From Dehalococcoidales bacterium (GTDB lineage Bacteria > Chloroflexota > Dehalococcoidia > Dehalococcoidales > UBA3254): a DNA stretch of 64,000 bases. The stretch covers positions 30,404 through 94,403 of the forward strand of contig JAFGOB010000092.1 in the NCBI GenBank assembly GCA_016926695.1, in the 5' to 3' direction. Below are positions 1 to 8,472 of the stretch, in pieces. A model generated the notes under the pieces. It searched no databases, was not told the origin of the DNA, and saw only the letters and a program-made list of their open reading frames with translations. The position numbers and the translations under genes are program-made. The stretch's first letter is position 1; each line of letters begins with the position of its first letter.

Positions 1-88
1 GCTGCTGACACGGGATTCACGGAGTAAAGAAAGGAAGAAACCCGGTTTGAAACGTGCCAGGAAAGCCCCGCAGTATACGAAACGTTAA
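1..88 (+). CDS. rpsI: 30S ribosomal protein S9, C-terminal end (partial)
   Basis: The first 88 bases carry the last 28 codons of an open frame (bases 2-88) that runs in from upstream and stops at TAA 86-88. The peptide begins LLTRDSRSKERKKPGLKRAR and ends KAPQYTKR. This is the conserved basic tail of ribosomal protein S9, where the family normally reads LTRD...ERKK.GL.KARKAPQ.SKR. The final Lys-Arg reaches into the ribosomal P site. The rest of the gene lies outside the window, where rplM would usually precede it. Identification rests on the tail alone but the match is characteristic. Confidence 0.85.
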   Translation, partial: LLTRDSRSKERKKPGLKRARKAPQYTKR

Positions 89-111
89 ACGAAAGCAAAA
101 CGGATATTGTA

Positions 112-147
112 AAAATCCCGGCTATATCATTAGCCGGGATTTATTTT
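112..147. terminator. Bidirectional rho-independent terminator between rpsI and rnc
   Basis: A perfect 11-bp stem (bases 114-124 with 131-141, core ATCCCGGCTA/TAGCCGGGAT) closes a 6-nt loop. It is followed by a T-rich tail on the plus strand and by TTTTT on the minus strand. It lies between the convergent rpsI and rnc stops, so it can serve both. Confidence 0.85.
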
Positions 148-174
148 AAGTAATAGACCGGTAACCGTACTACA

Positions 175-873
175 TTAATCACGATAGTCTTTGTGGCTCT
201 CCAGGGCAATTCTGGCAGCTTCCATTTCTGCGGCCTTCTTACTTTTACCTTTTCCCAGTCCCATAATGTTATTCCTTATCCTGACTTCCACCGTGAATTG
301 CCTGTCGTGGTCTGGTCCCGTGGCACTGACAAGGTGATATTCGGGTGTGATCTGCTGTTCGGCCTGAATGATCTCCTGAAGCCTGGATTTGTAGTCCGTT
401 ACCACTCCCGTAATAGCCTGTTTGGAGATATCGGCACTAAAAAGAGACAGTATGAAATCCTCTGCCGGTTTTAGCCCTTTATCAAGATAAATCGAGGCTA
501 TCAACGCTTCGAAGGCCCCGGCAAGATTTGCCGGTTTGTCACGCCCTCCTCCGGCTTCTTCTCCATTGCCCAGAAAAAGGTATTTACCCAGTTCTATTGA
601 GCGTGCAATATCAGACAGAGTTTCACGTCTGACCAGAGACGAACGAAATCTGGTCAGATCACCTTCCGGTGAATCGGGATACATTTGATAAAGTCTTTCA
701 GCTATTATCAGGCCAAGGACAGCGTCACCCAGAAATTCCAGTCTTTCATTCGAAGCGGGCGCTTTCTCCGGGTTTTCATTTATATATGAGCTGTGCACAA
801 GGGCAAGCTCCAGCAGAGCGGGATTATCGAATGTTATTCCTATTTTATCTTGAATCAGCCTGAAATCAGCCAA
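175..873 (-). CDS. rnc: Ribonuclease III
   Basis: Endonuclease that cleaves double-stranded RNA in rRNA precursor processing and mRNA turnover. The 232-residue product has the usual family length. The RNase III signature NERLEFLGDAVLG lies at residues 42-54, with the metal-binding acidic residues Glu46 and Asp50, and a second acidic patch occurs in GAFEALIASIYLD near residue 120. A double-stranded RNA-binding domain occupies about residues 160-228 and ends in the typical GKGKSKKAAEMEAA helix. The ATG start fits the family N-terminus. The gene is convergent with rpsI and shares the hairpin at 112-147. It appears complete, with no unusual features. Confidence 0.97.
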   Translation of the reverse strand: MADFRLIQDKIGITFDNPALLELALVHSSYINENPEKAPASNERLEFLGDAVLGLIIAERLYQMYPDSPEGDLTRFRSSLVRRETLSDIARSIELGKYLFLGNGEEAGGGRDKPANLAGAFEALIASIYLDKGLKPAEDFILSLFSADISKQAITGVVTDYKSRLQEIIQAEQQITPEYHLVSATGPDHDRQFTVEVRIRNNIMGLGKGKSKKAAEMEAARIALESHKDYRD

Positions 874-950
874 CTTTTATTCTTCCGGACTAACTAGTAT
901 TTGAGATACCAATAACTCTGTTACTCCTATAGAGTGCTTTAAAACGATTT

Positions 951-1068
951 TGCTGAAAAAGCCTATTGGAAACCATTCTGAGCCCGATGTGAGAATCTAA
1001 GATGCCAGAGAATCTCACGTCGGGCTAAGCCCTCCTCAGAGTGGACAGAATGTAGTACTTTTTCAGCA
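951..1068. repeat. Palindromic MITE-like or REP-like element
   Basis: A 118-bp noncoding block fills most of the gap between rnc and the aminotransferase gene. Its ends are perfect 11-bp inverted repeats (TGCTGAAAAAG at 951-961, CTTTTTCAGCA at 1058-1068). Inside are nested complementary arms: CCATTCTGAG with CTCAGAGTGG (one mismatch), and an 18-nt pair starting AGCCCGA and ending TCGGGCT with two mismatches. The whole block can fold into one long hairpin. No coding frame is seen. It could be a miniature inverted-repeat element or a structured intergenic RNA. I did not find a second full copy in this window. Confidence 0.6.
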
Positions 1069-1080
1069 GTCTCCAAAGGA

Positions 1081-2268
1081 CTAATTACGGTATTTTTCGA
1101 TAGCCTGCCGAAGCCCTTTAAAAGAACCTTCTATATGTTTATCATCAATACAGCAGTAAGAAATCCGGAAATAACCCGGGGCTTTGAATCCTGAACCAAG
1201 GACTACCAGAATCCTTAACTGCTGAAGTTCTCTGGCAAAGAGGGTATCGTCCGCTATAGGTGCTTTAGGGAAAATATAGAAAGCACCCTGTGGTTTTACC
1301 ACTGAATAGCCCATACCGGTCAGATTGTCATAGAGGAAATCCCTCTTTCTACGATATTCATCAATATCAACGCAGGAGCCCTGAACCTTGCAGACCGCAT
1401 TCTGCATAAAAGCAGGGGCGTTGATGAAACCCAGCACCCGATTGGCATAAATCAGTCCGTTTGATACTTCCCGGGCGTTCTCACAGTCCGGATGAACGGC
1501 GGCATATCCGATGCGTTCTCCAGGCAGAGACAGGTCCTTGGAATAAGAGGTGGCTATGATGCTGTGAGGGTAGTAGCTAACAATTCGCGGGCATTTGGGA
1601 CCGTCAAAGTATATCCTGGAGTATACATCGTCACTGACTATATATATGCGGGTATTTAGTTTAGCACTCCGGCGGGTTATTATTTCGGCAATTGTTTTCA
1701 GTGTTTCTACGCTGAAAACGGTACCCGTGGGATTGTTGGGCGAAGTAATCACCACGGCCTTGGTCCTGGTTGTAAGGCTGTCTTCAAAGACGTTAAAATC
1801 TGGATTAAAATTTTCGTCAAACGGCATGGATTTTACGATTCCGTTATGATTGTCCACGTAAGAGTCATATTCAAAGTAATGAGGAGCGAAGCAGATTACC
1901 TCTTCTCCAGGATTAAGCAGGGCCTTGAAGGTAATGTTTAGAGCGCCGGCTGCCCCTGCAGCCATAACCACTTCATTCATACTGTATTTAATGCCGGTCT
2001 CTTCCTGAAGCTGCTCCGCAACGGCAGCCCGCGTGTCGTTGTACCCCGCGTTTTCCATGTAGCGGTGCATGCCTGAAACGGGATACTCAGCCAGTCTTTT
2101 AATTTCACCTTTAAACGCTGCCGGCGGTTCCATAAGGGGATTGCCTATACTGTAATCAAACACGTTGTCGTCGCCATAGACCTTTTTCAGGGCGATTCCC
2201 TCTTCGAACATTCTCCTGATATAGGCTCCGGCGATGATACCTTTTTTGGCCTTTTCCGAGATAGACAT
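1081..2268 (-). CDS. Pyridoxal-phosphate-dependent aminotransferase, class I/II
   Basis: Fold-type I aminotransferase of the aspartate/aromatic aminotransferase superfamily, moving an amino group between an amino acid and a 2-oxo acid. The 395-residue length is standard. Visible motifs are SPNNPTG (residues 176-182), the cofactor-binding VSDDVYSRIY region (Asp213, Tyr216), the Schiff-base lysine in SYSKDLSLPGERIGY (Lys244), and the substrate carboxylate-binding arginine in GYFRISYC near the C-terminus. The ATG start is preceded by an AGGGGAGA Shine-Dalgarno sequence. It is monocistronic and divergent from the acyl-CoA dehydrogenase gene. The exact amino acid substrate cannot be read from the sequence. 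Confidence 0.92.
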   Translation of the reverse strand: MSISEKAKKGIIAGAYIRRMFEEGIALKKVYGDDNVFDYSIGNPLMEPPAAFKGEIKRLAEYPVSGMHRYMENAGYNDTRAAVAEQLQEETGIKYSMNEVVMAAGAAGALNITFKALLNPGEEVICFAPHYFEYDSYVDNHNGIVKSMPFDENFNPDFNVFEDSLTTRTKAVVITSPNNPTGTVFSVETLKTIAEIITRRSAKLNTRIYIVSDDVYSRIYFDGPKCPRIVSYYPHSIIATSYSKDLSLPGERIGYAAVHPDCENAREVSNGLIYANRVLGFINAPAFMQNAVCKVQGSCVDIDEYRRKRDFLYDNLTGMGYSVVKPQGAFYIFPKAPIADDTLFARELQQLRILVVLGSGFKAPGYFRISYCCIDDKHIEGSFKGLRQAIEKYRN

Positions 2269-2393
2269 CCTGTCTCCCCTTTCCTGTTCTTATAATTTTA
2301 TCTTGACTATGGCGGAATACGGGTTCGCTGAAAATTTGCCTGATATAAATTTCTTTAAATTTAACTAATTATAGCATAATAACGGTAAAGACC

Positions 2394-2418
2394 GCATACC
2401 GCGATATTACCGGTATGC
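2394..2418. promoter_or_regulatory. Inverted repeat in the divergent intergenic region 2269-2646
   Basis: The 378-bp gap between the divergent aminotransferase and acyl-CoA dehydrogenase genes is AT-rich and noncoding. It contains GCATACCG-N9-CGGTATGC, an 8-bp inverted repeat placed to act as an operator or a small hairpin. No confident sigma-70 promoter is picked out; both upstream regions are rich in TATAAT-like strings. Nothing else was recognised here. Confidence 0.35.
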
Positions 2419-2646
2419 CTATAGGATAATTACCTTTATCCGGGTTTATACTCTATAATAGATATTGTAATGCAGGGTACATATATATTTCACCTGTATA
2501 CCGGACTTGATTACATCACTGTTGTTCGTAACAAATGTCTTTTTTTAATCGAATTGACTGGATAATTGCTTGCCCCGGGATCTTAAAATCATCTGTATCC
2601 GGTAGGTTTTTCAGGTTTAAATTGATAACGATGCGGGGAGAAAAAA

Positions 2647-3810
2647 ATGATGGATTTTGAACTGACGGAGCATCACAAGAAGATTAAAGAGGAGGCTGCC
2701 GCCTTTGCCATAGAGGTAATAGCTCCGAGAGCCGAGGAGATTGACAGGACGGATGAACCTCCCTTGGATATCTGGAGTGAGATGAGCAAAACACCTTACA
2801 GATATACAGGGATGAATATACCTGAGGAATACGGAGGTTTGCCGCGTCCGTTGACCGACCAGGTCATTATCATTGAGGAGATTACATCCGAAGGAAGAAG
2901 CCCTGCCTGTACTATTCTGCTGCAAATTACAGGGCTTGGAACGGTAACTATAGTAAATAATGCCAGCAAGGATCTGCAAAAAAGGTATTTGCCCATTGTC
3001 GCCAGTGGTGAGAAAATGGGCTCTTACGGCTTGACCGAACCGGGGACCGGCTCCGATGCGGCGGGGATACAATGCAAAGCCCAAAAAGACGGTGGTGAAT
3101 ATGTTATCAACGGCAGGAAGCGTTATACCAGCTTTGCCCATCTTTCGGCCTATATCATTCTCTTTGCCCTTACTCAATCCGCTCCGGGTGAAAACAAGAT
3201 CAGCGCGTTTATCGTTCCCACCGATACCCCCGGTTTCAGGGTAGTCGAACGCGTACCCTGTCTGGGTCTCAGGGGCCATAAACAGGAAGATCTTGAATTT
3301 CTTGATTGCCGTATACCACAGGCTAACCTGATAGGAGAAGAAGGAAGGGGATTGAGTTATGCCCTGCGGTCTCTGGATGTCACCAGGACTATGCTGAATG
3401 CCGGATTTATCGGACTGGCGAGGGCGTGCCTGGATGAAGCGGTTAAATATGCAAAGGTCAGAAAAACCTTCGGAAAAGAGCTTTTACATCGCCAGTCCCT
3501 TAGTTTTCCAATGGCGGAAATTTCCGCCAGAATTGATGCCGCCAGACTGATGAATTACAGGGCGGCCTGGCTGCATGATCAGGGGAAAAGACATACCGTT
3601 GAAACAGCCAAGGCCAAGTTGCTTTCTACCCAGGTGATGCTGGAGGCAGCCAATATGGCGGTTGAAGTATACGGAGGTTTCGGCTGTACAAACAGGAATA
3701 TGGTAGAAAGACTGTACCGTGATGCCAGGATCTGGTCGTTTGCCCAGGGTTCCATGCAGATTATGGACTATATCATCTCCAGGGATCTTTTTGGGAAATA
3801 TGACATGTAA
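2647..3810 (+). CDS. Acyl-CoA dehydrogenase family flavoprotein with atypical active site
   Basis: FAD-containing acyl-CoA dehydrogenase family protein (387 residues, normal length) that would oxidise an acyl-CoA thioester. Family hallmarks are the YGLTEPGTGSDAAG segment in the beta domain, the helical C-terminal domain with KYAKVRKTFGKELLHRQSL, and VYGGFGCTNRNMVERLYRDAR near the end. The position that normally carries the catalytic glutamate (YEGT.QI) reads AQGSMQI here, placing Gln367 where the base should be. The alternative position used by isovaleryl-CoA dehydrogenase carries threonine (LDVTRT). It may therefore act on an unusual substrate or not be a classical dehydrogenase. The start follows a GGGGAG Shine-Dalgarno, and a HAD hydrolase gene follows 8 bp downstream. 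Confidence 0.93.
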   Translation: MMDFELTEHHKKIKEEAAAFAIEVIAPRAEEIDRTDEPPLDIWSEMSKTPYRYTGMNIPEEYGGLPRPLTDQVIIIEEITSEGRSPACTILLQITGLGTVTIVNNASKDLQKRYLPIVASGEKMGSYGLTEPGTGSDAAGIQCKAQKDGGEYVINGRKRYTSFAHLSAYIILFALTQSAPGENKISAFIVPTDTPGFRVVERVPCLGLRGHKQEDLEFLDCRIPQANLIGEEGRGLSYALRSLDVTRTMLNAGFIGLARACLDEAVKYAKVRKTFGKELLHRQSLSFPMAEISARIDAARLMNYRAAWLHDQGKRHTVETAKAKLLSTQVMLEAANMAVEVYGGFGCTNRNMVERLYRDARIWSFAQGSMQIMDYIISRDLFGKYDM

Positions 3811-3818
3811 AAGAATGG

Positions 3819-4508
3819 ATGAAATACAGAGCAGTAATCTTCGATCTCTTTGGAACTCTGGTGCCCAACTTTTCTGAAAAGGCATATCGCCGCACTGTAA
3901 AGGATATGGCCGGTATCCTTTCTGTCCCTGATGAAAATTTCTTGGAACTCTGGGCTGATACCTTTGAAGAAAGTATTCTGGGAATATTGCCTGATCCCGC
4001 AGCCAGGATCAGGTATATCTGCCGTAAGCTGGATATACAACCTGCGGAAGAAAAAGTCGCTGAGGCAGCCCGACTGCGCTTTGATTACGAGGCCGAAACC
4101 ATGATAGCGTGTCCTGAGGCGTTGGGTATGCTTTCCGGGTTAAAAAAATCCGGTTACAGGATAGGCCTGATATCCGATTGCTCTTACGAGGCCCCGGCTG
4201 TTTGGCATAATACTCCGCTGGCCTCCTTCTTCGATGTGACTGTTTTTTCTTGCCTGGTCGGCATGAGAAAACCCGATCCGCGTATCTACCGGCTGGCCCT
4301 GGAGCAGTTCGGCCTGTCTGCACGGGAATGCTGCTATATCGGTGACGGCAGCAGCCGGGAGCTGAGCGGGGCAGCGAAGGTGGGACTGAGGGCGGTCCAG
4401 TTGCGCGTACCCGGTGAATTCGGAGAGGATGTATACCGCCTGGGCCTTGAGAACTGGCAGGGGGAATTTATCAGCACGTTAAGCGAGGTGCCGGACCTGC
4501 TGGTATAG
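3819..4508 (+). CDS. HAD-superfamily hydrolase
   Basis: Haloacid dehalogenase-like phosphatase of 229 residues. Motif I is VIFDLFGTLV near residue 7 (Asp nucleophile, with Phe between the first Asp and Gly). Motif II is in GLISDCS, motif III is the lysine of GMRKPDPRIY, and motif IV is CYIGDGSSRELSGA. The cap lies between motifs I and II. Sequence style matches the phosphoglycolate phosphatase or 2-haloacid dehalogenase subgroup, but the substrate cannot be assigned. It starts 8 bp after the acyl-CoA dehydrogenase stop and is probably cotranscribed. Confidence 0.88.
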   Translation: MKYRAVIFDLFGTLVPNFSEKAYRRTVKDMAGILSVPDENFLELWADTFEESILGILPDPAARIRYICRKLDIQPAEEKVAEAARLRFDYEAETMIACPEALGMLSGLKKSGYRIGLISDCSYEAPAVWHNTPLASFFDVTVFSCLVGMRKPDPRIYRLALEQFGLSARECCYIGDGSSRELSGAAKVGLRAVQLRVPGEFGEDVYRLGLENWQGEFISTLSEVPDLLV

Positions 4509-4603
4509 ACCTAGTGCAAGTCATTAACCATGCATGTTGTTAACTAAATCCCATACCGGCGCACTTTTTCTGTTGAAGCAGGCAAATCTATCCTATACCT
4601 GAA

Positions 4604-5473
4604 TCAGGATGCATTTTTTATTTTAGCATCGCTCACGTCACGGAAATGAGCTGCTTGTTCTTTCTTTTTTCGTATAATAATCCGGAAAAGTGAGGAATAG
4701 TCCTCCCGGTCGGCTTCCAGAAAAGCCAGGTCGCCGCCCCAGAAGTCCAGCTCTTTCTGCATTTCGTCTGGCGAAGTTCCGTCGGCAGACCTGAGAATAC
4801 GCTTGGTCTCGATCATGGCTCCGGTGGAATCCTTCCAGATATCCTTACCCCCGGGCAGGTATTCGCATTTCTCAATGTCGATAGTGTCGTATTGCTCGAA
4901 ATGCCTTCGCCACCATTCACAGGTATGGAAACTGGCAAATTCTCCCGCTGGAAATGCTTCCAGGCCGGGGGGCATACGCCCTTCTTTTTCCCTAGCCCAG
5001 CCCGGTACCACCATGCCGATCTGTCCGCCCGGTTTCACGTATTTCAGGAAATAGTTCAGGTACTCATCATCTGTCCCGAAATAGTTGAAAGCATCAACGC
5101 ACACAACGGCATCGAAAAAATCTTTGGCATAGGGCAAAGCATGGGCTTCAGCCTGCAGGGGAAAGACTTTCCGGCTGAGTTTATGCTCCTTTATGCGCAC
5201 CAGGTTTTCATCGGGCGAAATCCACAGATCATTGGCGAAGACAATACAGCCAAACTCCCGGGACAGGAAAATAGAGGTCAGGCTTTTACCGCAGCCCATG
5301 TCAAGGACGACCATGTCTTCCGAAAGCTCCATGTCCCGTGTCAGCCATTCAACCAGCCAGAGCGGGTTGGGTCCCATGGAGTTGTCGAACATCCAGGCCT
5401 GGTTGTATCCTGAAGAGCGGTTAAAACCGTATTTCTGTGAAAGTGACGTGATGGATTCCGGTATTTCAGCCAT
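4604..5473 (-). CDS. Class I SAM-dependent methyltransferase
   Basis: A 289-residue Rossmann-fold methyltransferase. The SAM-binding motif I is VVLDMGCGKSLTS at about residue 54. The acidic end of strand beta-2 is FANDLW, and post-motif I signatures include AEAHALPYAKDFFDAVVC and the motif III-like VKPGGQIGMVVPG. The ATG is preceded by GGGAG. The substrate is unknown. It is convergent with the HAD gene; the 95-bp gap between them holds nothing recognisable. Confidence 0.85.
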   Translation of the reverse strand: MAEIPESITSLSQKYGFNRSSGYNQAWMFDNSMGPNPLWLVEWLTRDMELSEDMVVLDMGCGKSLTSIFLSREFGCIVFANDLWISPDENLVRIKEHKLSRKVFPLQAEAHALPYAKDFFDAVVCVDAFNYFGTDDEYLNYFLKYVKPGGQIGMVVPGWAREKEGRMPPGLEAFPAGEFASFHTCEWWRRHFEQYDTIDIEKCEYLPGGKDIWKDSTGAMIETKRILRSADGTSPDEMQKELDFWGGDLAFLEADREDYSSLFRIIIRKKKEQAAHFRDVSDAKIKNAS

Positions 5474-5544
5474 GATATTTCTCCCTTTAGCTTAATGAAG
5501 ATTGTCAGGTAACAATAGAATAATAGACCGTTTCAGGTGGAATA

Positions 5545-5585
5545 AAAAGAGTTATTGCCTGGCGATATCCGCCAGGCAATAATAT
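5545..5585 (-). terminator. Terminator of the glutamate-synthase/MetFV operon
   Basis: Perfect 12-bp stem TATTGCCTGGCG/CGCCAGGCAATA (5553-5564 with 5570-5581) and a 5-nt loop. It is followed on the minus strand by CTCTTTTTATT, about 40 bp past the stop of the 892-residue gene. Confidence 0.8.
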
Positions 5586-5621
5586 CAGTGCTGCGCTGGA
5601 ATGTTATAAATATTCAAAGCC

Positions 5622-8300
5622 TTACTCGTCCGCGTCCACGCCTTCCTCGTTTACACCGGCATACGATTTCGGCGAAGGCCTGGGGATGGCCGTGGCCCTG
5701 GCTTCATCTCCAGCTCCTTTACCAGCCAGGATGTCCAGTTTTACCACCTGTACCTTGCGGTAGACCTCTTTATAATCTTTTCTGACCCCGTCCACCGTCA
5801 GGAGATCATCGATCTTGATATTAAACAGCCGCTCATTTTCCTCCAGGTAAGGCAGTATCAGGTCCCAGTCTTTCTCTCCTGTTTCCGTAAACTCACCCCC
5901 GTTGAGCTGTTCGGTACTGACCTTATGGAACGGATCGCGCAGGTAAATAGCACCGCCTGAAGCCAGAGAAAAGAGGTTGGAGCCTGGATAGGGATATTCC
6001 TGGTCTGACAACCGTCCTTCCGCGTCCAGGGTAATACCGTTCATAATAACAAAGCCTCCGCCGTTGAGGGGATCTCCCGCCATGAAGGACTCAGCCAGGT
6101 AATCCAGGCAGGTACCGTTAATAACTACTCTCGGGCTGCCCACCGCGTTGATCAGTGGCCTTCCGGCTGCATTTCCCATGATGTAGGCCTCACCGCCTTT
6201 GGCGCCGTACATGAAGGTCTGTCCGACGTCTCCATATATAACGAGTTTGCCCCTTTTCATGATTTGTCCCACCTGGTCCTGGGCGTTGCCGTGCACATAT
6301 ATTTCAAGGCCGTCGATACCCGATGACAGGTAATCTCCTGAGCTGCCGTAAACATCGATACGTACACCATCGGAGGCATGGCTGAAACCGCATCCGGTAA
6401 AGCGCTGGCCCCGGTAGCCGTAGGCGATAAACCTTTTCCAGCCCAGTTCGTAAGCGGCGACGATCAAGCGCGCATCGCAGTCGGGGCCTTCCGGAGGAAA
6501 GCTGGTGGCATTGACCACCAGTATTTTTTCACCCGCTTGAGGAGCCCTCAGGGATTGGCGGCCCTGCCAGTCGACATAAGCGTAGAGATCGCCGGCCTGG
6601 TCTTTTAACTTCGGTATAGAGCTATATAGCCTGTCCAGATTTGTATGGACGATGTTCAAGACGAGGGAGCGTTTCTTGGCCCCGGCCGGTATCCGCATGT
6701 CGTTTATAAAGGTCAGGACTTCAATAGCCGCTGACCTGGCGGCACCGCTTTTCCCGGCCTCGTTGAGGAGACCGGAGCAGAAGCTTCGCAGGGCGGAATA
6801 AGATAGTCCGGCCAGGTTCTGGACAATCCAGATTTTTGTTTCCAAAACATCCATGCCGTTCAATTTTTGCCTGGTTTCCGCTGAAATACTGGCGATGGCC
6901 TTTCCATGGAAATCCCCGGGAGACGGCATCAGGACAGGACGGCCGAACTTATCGGTGCAGGTCAGCTTCATTGCTTCCTTATCACCGCCGGACATGTTAA
7001 CGCTGAAGATGAAGGCCCCGCCGTCGGTTGAGCTTCCCCCTCTGGCATTCCAGTAGTGGTCTGCAACCGGGCAGAACCTTTCATCCTCATTTGCCAGGCT
7101 TTTGAGGGTAGCGTCGATGGCCTGCTTTTCCGAGCAGATGAAACCGATCTGTACCTCGGCGTCATGCATGGCAAATACCTGGGGCCTGAGCATGGCGGTA
7201 TCCGTGATTCCTATAAGCTGGTATTGCTTATTATCAACATCATTGCGGGCAATGATGAAGAACCAGGGCCCGTCCGGCGAGCTGTGAATGTGGTTTTGCT
7301 GTATATAGCGGTAGACCCTCTGTTTTTCCGCCGGCAGCCTGTCGAAATCATACTCGGTAGTGGGAGCAAGTGCCTCGATGATATATTCCAGTGGATAGCC
7401 GAAACCCCGATTCCAGAGATCGAAAAGCTGTACCGAGACCTCGGTGTCGGTAAGAAACTGGGGCTGGATATTATGCTGTTTGAGATACTCTGTTATGGAA
7501 TAATAGTTCGCGAAATCCCCGTTATGCACCAGGGCTTCATTCATGCCTGTAAAAGGATGAGCGCCCCCGGGATGCCATACGCGTCCTTTAGTGGGGTATC
7601 GCTGGTGAGCAATCCAGACATGGGCCTGGAAATTTTCAAGCTGATAGTAGCTGGCTACCAGTTCCGCATATCCGACGATTTTGAGGATCATGATATTGCG
7701 GCCGTGAGATAGAACGAAGGCCTGTTTTTCTCCCAGCGAGGCATAGAAGCGGTGATTGAGACGAAAAGAATTCAGGTAAATAAATTCATCCTCCGCTTGC
7801 CGTGGGTCGAGTTCCTGGAGTCCGTTCTTTTCCATAAAACTCTCGAGTACGTCCTTTTTAACCCGCACAAAATAGCGCATCACATCCGGCGGTCGGATTT
7901 CCAGCCCTTTGATATCACGATAATCATCCACAGTAGGGATCATACCGGCTTTATGCACTTCCAGGCAGGGCTCGATACAGTCCTGTTCGACCTGTGTTTG
8001 AATTCCGGGATCAAGCAGTGCGACCTGGAGCATATAATGAGTATCCAGGACTTCCTGGGTCACACCGAGGGTGCGGGCGGAAAGACCGACCGCCGCTATT
8101 CCACCACCCTTGCCGTTACCCCGGTTGTGCATCTGTACGGAAGGCTCAAAAATATGTTTTCCGCTTACCGGGATGCTGGAGATAAACCCCGTAACGCCGC
8201 AGCCGCCCTCTTCAGCCGATTTGCCTTTTTCACAGGTATCCAGCGGGAGGTTCCCCCTGGAGGCAGTTATCTGGTCTAACATCTCATTAATCTTTCGCAT
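5622..8300 (-). CDS. Glutamate synthase-like protein: class II glutaminase plus GXGXG domains
   Basis: An 892-residue protein combining the glutaminase and GXGXG parts of glutamate synthase but lacking the central FMN domain, which is encoded by the next genes upstream. The class II amidotransferase domain spans about residues 34-430. Its nucleophile Cys34 is in GGCGVTGFI, behind a 33-residue leader that must be removed to expose the cysteine. Other glutaminase residues appear in HQRYPTKGR and VHNGDFANY. The C-terminal third is a right-handed helix of G-x-G-x-G turns (for example VYGSSGDYLSSGIDG, GDVGQTFMYGAKGG, GNAAGRPLINAVG). It would release ammonia from glutamine and channel it to the FMN subunit. 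It is the last gene of the six-gene operon, 172 bp after its neighbour. Confidence 0.88.
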   Translation of the reverse strand: MRKINEMLDQITASRGNLPLDTCEKGKSAEEGGCGVTGFISSIPVSGKHIFEPSVQMHNRGNGKGGGIAAVGLSARTLGVTQEVLDTHYMLQVALLDPGIQTQVEQDCIEPCLEVHKAGMIPTVDDYRDIKGLEIRPPDVMRYFVRVKKDVLESFMEKNGLQELDPRQAEDEFIYLNSFRLNHRFYASLGEKQAFVLSHGRNIMILKIVGYAELVASYYQLENFQAHVWIAHQRYPTKGRVWHPGGAHPFTGMNEALVHNGDFANYYSITEYLKQHNIQPQFLTDTEVSVQLFDLWNRGFGYPLEYIIEALAPTTEYDFDRLPAEKQRVYRYIQQNHIHSSPDGPWFFIIARNDVDNKQYQLIGITDTAMLRPQVFAMHDAEVQIGFICSEKQAIDATLKSLANEDERFCPVADHYWNARGGSSTDGGAFIFSVNMSGGDKEAMKLTCTDKFGRPVLMPSPGDFHGKAIASISAETRQKLNGMDVLETKIWIVQNLAGLSYSALRSFCSGLLNEAGKSGAARSAAIEVLTFINDMRIPAGAKKRSLVLNIVHTNLDRLYSSIPKLKDQAGDLYAYVDWQGRQSLRAPQAGEKILVVNATSFPPEGPDCDARLIVAAYELGWKRFIAYGYRGQRFTGCGFSHASDGVRIDVYGSSGDYLSSGIDGLEIYVHGNAQDQVGQIMKRGKLVIYGDVGQTFMYGAKGGEAYIMGNAAGRPLINAVGSPRVVINGTCLDYLAESFMAGDPLNGGGFVIMNGITLDAEGRLSDQEYPYPGSNLFSLASGGAIYLRDPFHKVSTEQLNGGEFTETGEKDWDLILPYLEENERLFNIKIDDLLTVDGVRKDYKEVYRKVQVVKLDILAGKGAGDEARATAIPRPSPKSYAGVNEEGVDADE

Positions 8301-8472
8301 AGTCCTGCACCGTAAAATTTATCCTGCACCATATATTTCTTGTTAATAAATCCGCGCCTTCTTCGATTGCCGTCCGCACAGGCGGAAAAGGACACGCTCA
8401 TCTTCTCATCGGAGGCTTGATATATCCCGGTAATCCGATATCGATCTGTAAGCCTGACCGGTAAAAAAAACA

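Noticed and set aside
2617..3279. Long minus-strand frame opposite the acyl-CoA dehydrogenase gene
   Set aside because: It overlaps a clearly conserved coding gene on the other strand and has no recognisable domain.
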